Made by a program: the position numbers and the translations under genes. Positions 6,879 through 10,767 of a DNA stretch of 10,767 nt are shown here, one piece after another. This DNA is from Ghiorsea sp. (lineage in GTDB: Bacteria > Pseudomonadota > Zetaproteobacteria > Mariprofundales > Mariprofundaceae), in NCBI GenBank assembly GCA_030950765.1, contig JAUZQX010000155.1:1-10767 (forward strand), written 5' to 3'. Each line of letters begins with the position of its first letter. Position 1 is the stretch's first letter. Under the pieces are notes generated by a model, which was not told where the DNA came from, made no database searches, and was given only the letters and a program-made list of their open reading frames with translations.

Positions 6879-7196
6879 TTAAGAATCCTCTTGATGATTT
6901 GAAACGTGATGGATGATGTCCATGCGCTGATGCAGGACACGAATAATTTCAATGTTTTGACGGTGAATGCGGTAAAATATCATATGTTTATGCTGGCAAA
7001 TAGATGCATAACCTTGGCGCACTTCGGGGCGTTGCCTGCCTAAGGTTGGTGTTTGCAGCAAGGACAAAAAACATGCTTCTAAATCTTTAAGATATTGGTT
7101 GGCTTGCGCCTTGCCCCAATGTTGTGCGCTGCATGTCCAAATATCGACTAAATCTTGGTCGGCAGCGGGCGAAAGTTGGTAGGTTTGGGGGTTCAT
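6879..7196 (-). CDS. parE: ParE/RelE-superfamily toxin of a type II toxin-antitoxin pair
   Basis: A 105-residue protein of the ParE/RelE fold. Recognisable family features are the N-terminal strand YQLSPAADQDLVDIW (6-20), then WGKAQANQYLKDLE (27-40), the P-x-x-GR segment (TPTLGRQRPEVRQGY, 49-63), and the C-terminal strands HMIFYRIH and IEIIRVLHQRMD (82-93), the last being the typical ParE ending. Characterised ParE proteins poison DNA gyrase, while RelE relatives cleave mRNA on the ribosome; the RMD-type end and the ParD partner favour ParE, but the target is inferred. The start overlaps the antitoxin stop by 4 bases (ATGA, 7193-7196), the usual antitoxin-first order. The stop is two bases before the methylase remnant, whose ribosome-binding site lies inside the toxin's last codons. 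The gene looks intact. Confidence 0.9.
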   Translation of the reverse strand: MNPQTYQLSPAADQDLVDIWTCSAQHWGKAQANQYLKDLEACFLSLLQTPTLGRQRPEVRQGYASICQHKHMIFYRIHRQNIEIIRVLHQRMDIIHHVSNHQEDS

Positions 7197-7444
7197 TCCG
7201 CGTTGTTTAAGTCTGCAATAATATCATCCACTTGTCGGGTGCTTAATTGTCCATTCTCCACTTGCTGTGCACCTGTATCTATGGCTTGGCGAAGATGATT
7301 TAACTTCATTTGCTGTACGATTTCTTCATTTTCTTCCATAAATCTAAGGGCTTCGCGAACCACTTCACTGGCATTGTTGTATAAACCCGAACTGACCTTG
7401 GATTTGATTTTGGATTCAAGCTTGGGGGTTAATGAAATATGCAT
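7193..7444 (-). CDS. parD: ParD-type ribbon-helix-helix antitoxin
   Basis: An 83-residue antitoxin. Residues 1-35 fit the ribbon-helix-helix DNA-binding domain of ParD/CopG proteins: a strand MHISLTPKLE, then the typical GLYNNASEVVREALR (20-34). The acidic, helical C-terminus (36-83, ending DDIIADLNNAE) would wrap the toxin. A strong GGAG lies about 9 bases upstream of the ATG at 7442-7444. ParD dimers usually repress their own operon, with tighter repression in complex with ParE; a short palindrome overlapping a TTGACA hexamer just upstream fits this. The pair is inserted between nadC and birA and has no functional link to either. Confidence 0.9.
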   Translation of the reverse strand: MHISLTPKLESKIKSKVSSGLYNNASEVVREALRFMEENEEIVQQMKLNHLRQAIDTGAQQVENGQLSTRQVDDIIADLNNAE

Positions 7445-7467
7445 AAAAATGACTCCTTCAATAGGAA

Positions 7468-7496
7468 AAAGTAGATACTAAGACAAAGATTGTCAA
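7468..7496 (-). promoter_or_regulatory. Likely parDE promoter with overlapping operator palindrome
   Basis: Reading the minus strand, a perfect TTGACA -35 hexamer lies at 7496-7491. After a 17-base spacer comes TACTTT at 7473-7468, a poor -10 match (3 of 6). The palindrome GACAAAGATTGTC (7482-7494; 5-bp arms, 3-base centre) overlaps the -35 box, as expected for an autoregulated antitoxin operator. All of it fits in the 53-bp gap between the nadC stop and parD. The -35 and palindrome are seen directly; the regulatory role is inference. Confidence 0.5.
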
Positions 7497-7497
7497 T

Positions 7498-8337
7498 TTA
7501 TGATGCTACCCTTGAAACACGCATGGATAAATCCAAGCTTGGTGCAGAATGGGTGATTGCACCTACGGCAATGCGATTGATGCCTGTTTGCGCATAATTG
7601 TGTGCATTGTCTAAGGTGATATTACCCGATGCCTCTAACATGATGGATGATGGCACAAGTTTTCGTGCTTGTTGTACGGTATCTGTGTCCATATTATCCA
7701 ATAAGATGATGTCAGGGCATACGGCGACGGCCTCAACAACTTCATTTAAGGTTTCACACTCGACTTCAATCCATGTGTCAGGAGCATGGGTTTGGCAAGC
7801 GGCAACAGCATCGGTGATAGAACCAGCTGCCTCAATATGATTCTCTTTAATCAACATACCCGAAGCCAAATCCATGCGATGGTTGGTGCCTCCACCATCA
7901 AGCACAGCTTGTTTTTCCAATAATCGAAGTCCTGGTGTGGTTTTTCGGGTGTCGGCAATGTCGCAATTGGTATCTTTTAAAACGTCTACAAATAATGCGG
8001 TGGCAGTGGCAATGCCTGATAAATGTTGTATAAAATTGAGAGCTGTGCGTTCAGCAGATAAAAGCATGCGCATATTACCTTCAAGCTGACAAATCACGTC
8101 ACCAGCTTGCACATGGTCTTGGTCTTTTTTTAACCAAGCTTGCTGAATAGTCTCATCCATGGTGGTAAATACTTGCTGGGCAATCTTGCAGCCTGATAAC
8201 ACACCATCTGCTTTGGCAATAATGGTTGCTTTGCCTTGTTGCTCTTTAGCAATGGTTGCTTGTGCGGTTAAATCAGTAAACGCCATATCTTCTGCCAGTG
8301 CGGCATCAATGAAGCATTGTAATAATAGTGTATTCAT
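7498..8337 (-). CDS. nadC: Nicotinate-nucleotide pyrophosphorylase (carboxylating), quinolinate phosphoribosyltransferase
   Basis: Converts quinolinate and PRPP to nicotinate mononucleotide, CO2 and pyrophosphate, the step that commits de novo NAD synthesis to the pyridine nucleotide. The protein is 279 residues, full length for NadC. Conserved blocks run in order: ERTALNFIQHLSGIAT (96-111), DTRKTTPGLRLLEKQAV (129-145), GGGTNHR (148-154), LIKENHI (162-168), IEVECETL (190-197), ILLDNM (211-216) and LEASGNI (234-240). Together they carry the Arg, Lys, His, Glu and Asp residues that bind quinolinate and PRPP. The ATG at 8335-8337 has AGAGGAT upstream at good spacing. It follows the membrane-protein gene after 30 bases on the same strand and may be co-transcribed with it. 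nadA and nadB are not in the window. Confidence 0.98.
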   Translation of the reverse strand: MNTLLLQCFIDAALAEDMAFTDLTAQATIAKEQQGKATIIAKADGVLSGCKIAQQVFTTMDETIQQAWLKKDQDHVQAGDVICQLEGNMRMLLSAERTALNFIQHLSGIATATALFVDVLKDTNCDIADTRKTTPGLRLLEKQAVLDGGGTNHRMDLASGMLIKENHIEAAGSITDAVAACQTHAPDTWIEVECETLNEVVEAVAVCPDIILLDNMDTDTVQQARKLVPSSIMLEASGNITLDNAHNYAQTGINRIAVGAITHSAPSLDLSMRVSRVAS

Positions 8338-8367
8338 ATTTTTTTATCCTCTGCTTATGTGTGTGAC

Positions 8368-9054
8368 TTAGAGCAACCAAAGCGCAAAACTCATGCCCAA
8401 GAAAGCCAGCGGCATATTCCAGCCTGTAGCAATTAAGGCACGAATGATGGAGCCTAACAAGCTGACAATAAAGGTGGTGATAAAGAACTGGTACCAAGGT
8501 ATGCCGTGATACAGTTGCAATGCCCATGCGCAAATCAAACTGCTTGTTAAAACAAAAATAAGATGGGCTGCCAGTGTTTGTTGTTTGTTTTTAGCCAAAC
8601 CCAAGTGTAAACCTTTACCCAAAGTATCGATGAGGTTGGCGATGTGCCATGCCAGCGTAAAGCTTAATGCAAGTCCAAACCCAAGCTCTGGTGCAAGCGC
8701 AAAAAGCTGGGAACAAATCCATAGTGTGATGATAAGCATCAGCCAAGGGAAGGGCTGCTGTGTTTTGGGCGGCAAGGTGTGCCAGCAAAGTTTGAGGTGG
8801 CGTGCAAAGGGCATAGAGCTGAATTTGGCAAAGGTAATGGGGATGAAAAACAGGCTTAAAGTATAGAGCGGGAGGTGTGTGTCGTCGTATGCAGGCCATA
8901 TCAGCACCCAAATAGATAATAAAGGAAGCATGGCTAAACGTATGGTTGATGGTGCGAAACCTTTGCGTACAAATACCACGGATAACCACAGGTATTGAAA
9001 GAAACCAATGGTAAATAAGGCTGTTAACAGGGTGTCACCGTTGGAAATAAACAT
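8368..9054 (-). CDS. Uncharacterised polytopic membrane protein, possibly related to CdsA/polyprenol-kinase-type enzymes
   Basis: I cannot assign this 228-residue protein with certainty. It has about seven hydrophobic segments (near residues 8-28, 38-56, 63-78, 103-121, 124-142, 160-182 and 188-230, the last probably two helices). Numbering from the ATG at 9052-9054, the stretch IDTLGKGLHLGLAKNKQQTLAAH at about 142-164 loosely recalls the D-x(n)-G-x(2,3)-G-x-x-K-x-x-KT motif of CdsA, dolichol-kinase and phytol-kinase relatives. The C-terminal WNMPLAFLGM recalls the DNxxVP ending of the latter. Both resemblances are my inference, and several key acidic residues seem to be missing. The open frame also allows a TTG start at 9060, two codons longer; neither start has a clear Shine-Dalgarno sequence. 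It is upstream of nadC by 30 bases and divergent from pntAA. Confidence 0.75.
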   Translation of the reverse strand: MFISNGDTLLTALFTIGFFQYLWLSVVFVRKGFAPSTIRLAMLPLLSIWVLIWPAYDDTHLPLYTLSLFFIPITFAKFSSMPFARHLKLCWHTLPPKTQQPFPWLMLIITLWICSQLFALAPELGFGLALSFTLAWHIANLIDTLGKGLHLGLAKNKQQTLAAHLIFVLTSSLICAWALQLYHGIPWYQFFITTFIVSLLGSIIRALIATGWNMPLAFLGMSFALWLL

Positions 9055-9131
9055 GGTCAAATTATTGGGGGGATTTTAAAGGATGTCACTTTATATTTTT
9101 TTAAGTGTGTGAAGGGTCGTATTTTGCTTTT

Positions 9132-9148
9132 AATATTTGTAAAATATT
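9132..9148. promoter_or_regulatory. AT-rich inverted repeat upstream of pntAA
   Basis: AATATTT-GTA-AAATATT is a perfect 7-bp inverted repeat with a 3-base centre, in the 144-base divergent gap between the membrane-protein gene and pntAA. It lies about 50 bases before the pntAA start, where a promoter is expected; a weak TTGCTT at 9124-9129 could be a -35 box, but no good -10 follows. It might be an operator, or chance in AT-rich DNA. It matches no FNR or Fur consensus that I know. Confidence 0.3.
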
Positions 9149-9198
9149 GTACATCATCTAAAGTTTCGCAGCTTGGATTTTGAAGGGAGATACAAACC

Positions 9199-10338
9199 AT
9201 GGCTCGCATAGCAATTCCTGCTGAAACGGCTGCAAATGAAACCCGTGTTGCAGCAACACCTGAAACGGTAAAAAAATATATAGCCTTGGGCTGCGATGTT
9301 GTTGTGCAACGTGGCGCAGGCGATGGAGCGAGGTTTACTGACGCAGCATTTGAAGCAGCGGGCGCAAGCTTGGCTGATGACTTTGCGGGGGCAGCGTTGG
9401 CAGCCGATGTTGTATTAAAAGTTCAACCTCTAAATAAAGATGAAATGAACCTGGTTGGGCAAGGCACTGTGGTTGCATCTTTGCACGCACCATTTACCAA
9501 CCCATTGCTTGCCGATTACAACACACAAGGCTTAACATCATTTTGCATGGAAATGATTCCGCGTACTTCTAGAGCCCAAAGTATGGATGTGCTTTCATCA
9601 CAAGCTAATATTGCAGGATATAAAGCGGTATTGTTAGCACTTGAGCATTACCAGAAATTTATGCCTATGCTGATGACAGCCGCAGGCACAGTGCAATCAG
9701 CGAAGGTGCTGATTATGGGTGCAGGTGTGGCAGGGCTTCAAGCCATTGCTACAGCGCGTAGGTTGGGTGCGATGGTGGAAGCCTTTGATGTGCGGGCTGC
9801 GGCGAAAGAGCAAGTGGAAAGCTTGGGTGCAAAGTTTGTAGAAGTGCCACAAGATGACGAAGCTGATGCGGAAGATGCTGCTGGTTATGCCAAAGAAATG
9901 TCGGATGAATACAAACAAAAACAAGCGGAATTGATTGCTGAACATGCGGCTAAAGCCGATATTATTATTACGACTGCTTTGATTCCTGGGCGAGCTGCAC
10001 CGGTGTTGGTGACTGAAGAAACGGTAACCACGATGAAACAAGGGGCAGTGATTGTGGATATGGCAGTGGAAGCGGGTGGTAACTGTCCATTATCCAAAAA
10101 AGACGAAGTGTACACCAAAGATGGGATTACCTTTGTGGGCGTAAGTAATATCCCTGCAACTTTGGCAACAGATGCCAGTGCGTTGTATGCTAAAAACATG
10201 TTGAACTTTATGGGTTTGATGTTGGATAAAGAGTCGGGCGAATTAAATATTGACCGTGAAGATGATATTATCCAAGGCGCTTTATTGTGTATGGGTGGTG
10301 AATTTCTTAAACCTGATTTATTGAAAGGGGATGCATAG
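9199..10338 (+). CDS. pntAA: Proton-translocating NAD(P)+ transhydrogenase, alpha subunit part 1 (NAD(H)-binding domain I)
   Basis: Soluble NAD(H)-binding component of the transhydrogenase, which couples proton entry to hydride transfer from NADH to NADP+. At 379 residues it matches the Rhodospirillum-type split alpha subunit (PntAA) and not the about 510-residue fused PntA of E. coli. The N-terminal alanine-dehydrogenase/PNT domain covers about 4-140 and includes the conserved loop region PRTSRAQSMDVLSSQ (121-135). The NAD-binding Rossmann motif is GAGVAGLQA at 174-182, with the ribose-binding acidic residue in AFDVRAA (195-201). TTALIPGRAAPVL (258-270) and VEAGGNCPLS (290-299) are family hallmarks. 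Start: ATG at 9199, with AAGGGAG at 9182-9188. pntAB begins directly after the stop. NADPH supply for biosynthesis is the usual role. Confidence 0.97.
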   Translation: MARIAIPAETAANETRVAATPETVKKYIALGCDVVVQRGAGDGARFTDAAFEAAGASLADDFAGAALAADVVLKVQPLNKDEMNLVGQGTVVASLHAPFTNPLLADYNTQGLTSFCMEMIPRTSRAQSMDVLSSQANIAGYKAVLLALEHYQKFMPMLMTAAGTVQSAKVLIMGAGVAGLQAIATARRLGAMVEAFDVRAAAKEQVESLGAKFVEVPQDDEADAEDAAGYAKEMSDEYKQKQAELIAEHAAKADIIITTALIPGRAAPVLVTEETVTTMKQGAVIVDMAVEAGGNCPLSKKDEVYTKDGITFVGVSNIPATLATDASALYAKNMLNFMGLMLDKESGELNIDREDDIIQGALLCMGGEFLKPDLLKGDA

Positions 10339-10695
10339 ATGTGTAGTTCTGGAAACTGTGATTTAGCAGCACATGCTGCAATGATGAATGATGCTGCCGT
10401 GGGAAGCACAACGGCTGACCCGATTGTGATGTCGTTTACGGTATTTATATTGGCAATTTTTGTGGGTTATCATGTGGTGTGGAACGTAACACCTGCATTA
10501 CACACGCCGTTAATGAGTGTGACTAACGCGTTGTCCAGTATTGTGATTGTCGGTGCAATTATTGCATCAGGACCTGTGGAAATGAACTTGGCAACTGTAT
10601 TGGGTTTGGTTGCAGTGGGTTTGGCATCGGTGAATATTTTTGGTGGATTTATGGTGACACAGCGTATGCTCGCTATGTTTAAGAAGCGCGGGTAA
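10339..10695 (+). CDS. pntAB: NAD(P)+ transhydrogenase, alpha subunit part 2 (membrane domain)
   Basis: Small membrane subunit of the three-gene transhydrogenase, contributing the first helices of the proton channel (domain II). The protein is 118 residues. Membrane segments lie at about 30-48, 60-80 and 84-107. VTPALHTPLMSVTN (50-63) and VNIFGGFMVTQRML (98-111) are strongly conserved in PntAB and in the C-terminus of fused PntA. The ATG follows the pntAA stop with no gap, and AAAGGGG at the end of pntAA is its ribosome-binding site, so translation is coupled. The N-terminus before the first helix is about 28 residues and contains C2 and C7 (MCSSGNCD), longer than I expect for PntAB, which often starts only about ten residues before the helix; no downstream start with a better ribosome-binding site is evident. 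Confidence 0.95.
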   Translation: MCSSGNCDLAAHAAMMNDAAVGSTTADPIVMSFTVFILAIFVGYHVVWNVTPALHTPLMSVTNALSSIVIVGAIIASGPVEMNLATVLGLVAVGLASVNIFGGFMVTQRMLAMFKKRG

Positions 10696-10704
10696 GGGGA
10701 TAAT

Positions 10705-10767
10705 ATGTTATCAGCAAATATGACTGAATTGGCTTACTTGGTTGCCTCTGTTTTGGTAATTCTGGCA
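10705..10767 (+). CDS. pntB: NAD(P)+ transhydrogenase beta subunit, N-terminus only
   Basis: The first 21 codons are present before the window ends. They read MLSANMTELAYLVASVLVIL, which matches the usual PntB opening (SANLxxLAYLVAxVLFIL), the start of the first membrane helix. A ribosome-binding site AAGGGGA (10695-10701) overlaps the pntAB stop, and the ATG at 10705-10707 is nine bases after that stop. The full protein should be about 460 residues, with membrane helices followed by the NADP(H)-binding domain III. Position and opening residues make the call safe although little is visible. Confidence 0.9.
   Translation, partial: MLSANMTELAYLVASVLVILA

Noticed and set aside
8306..8533. Minus-strand 75-residue open frame between the membrane-protein gene and nadC
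   Set aside because: It overlaps the coding ends of both neighbours in another frame and shows no domain.
9697..10409. Two minus-strand open frames opposite pntAA and pntAB
   Set aside because: They are antisense shadows of strongly conserved transhydrogenase codons.

Overview
The window looks like a piece of chromosome from a Gram-negative bacterium, most likely a member of the Pseudomonadota. The evidence is apolipoprotein N-acyltransferase (Lnt), AmpD muropeptide recycling, a stand-alone BirA, a type III pantothenate kinase, and a proton-pumping transhydrogenase in the three-gene form. Base composition is moderate (roughly mid-40s % GC by eye). I cannot name the genus; a zetaproteobacterium-like origin is only a guess. 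Most of the window is tightly packed housekeeping genes, and there is no gene-free stretch longer than 300 bases. I see no tRNA, rRNA, CRISPR array or insertion sequence with a transposase.

Layout. (1) 1-2954, minus strand: lnt, gpsA and a Smr-domain gene cut by the window edge. They overlap by 4 and 8 bases and are probably one operon linking envelope lipoprotein maturation, phospholipid precursor supply and a nucleic-acid-associated protein. (2) 3034-3843, plus strand: a TauE/SafE-type membrane permease, alone. (3) 3874-6588, minus strand: birA, coaX, an uncharacterised single-pass membrane protein and ampD. The first three overlap by 4 bases at each junction and ampD follows after 5 bases. 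This operon covers biotin attachment, the first step of coenzyme A synthesis and peptidoglycan recycling; the uncharacterised protein has a SPOR-like C-terminal pattern that would fit the cell-wall theme.

(4) 6611-7496: a small accessory island between birA and nadC. It holds a ParD/ParE-type toxin-antitoxin pair with its own likely promoter and operator. Two bases after the toxin is a 47-codon remnant matching the N-terminus of MmeI-like DNA methyltransferase/restriction enzymes. Beyond that lies a 107-bp palindromic element with 26-base inverted ends and two internal hairpins. This is the only clearly mobile or decayed part of the window and the most interesting one.

(5) 7498-9054, minus strand: nadC (NAD synthesis) preceded by a polytopic membrane protein that I cannot firmly assign; its C-terminal half loosely resembles the CdsA/polyprenol-kinase type of membrane enzyme. 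(6) 9199-10767, plus strand: pntAA, pntAB and the start of pntB, the transhydrogenase that uses the proton gradient to reduce NADP+ with NADH. It lies divergently from the nadC cluster, so NAD synthesis and NAD(P) redox balance sit side by side.

I did not find a convincing complete novel system. The best leads are the methylase remnant with its palindromic neighbour, the SPOR-like protein next to ampD, and the unassigned membrane protein upstream of nadC.
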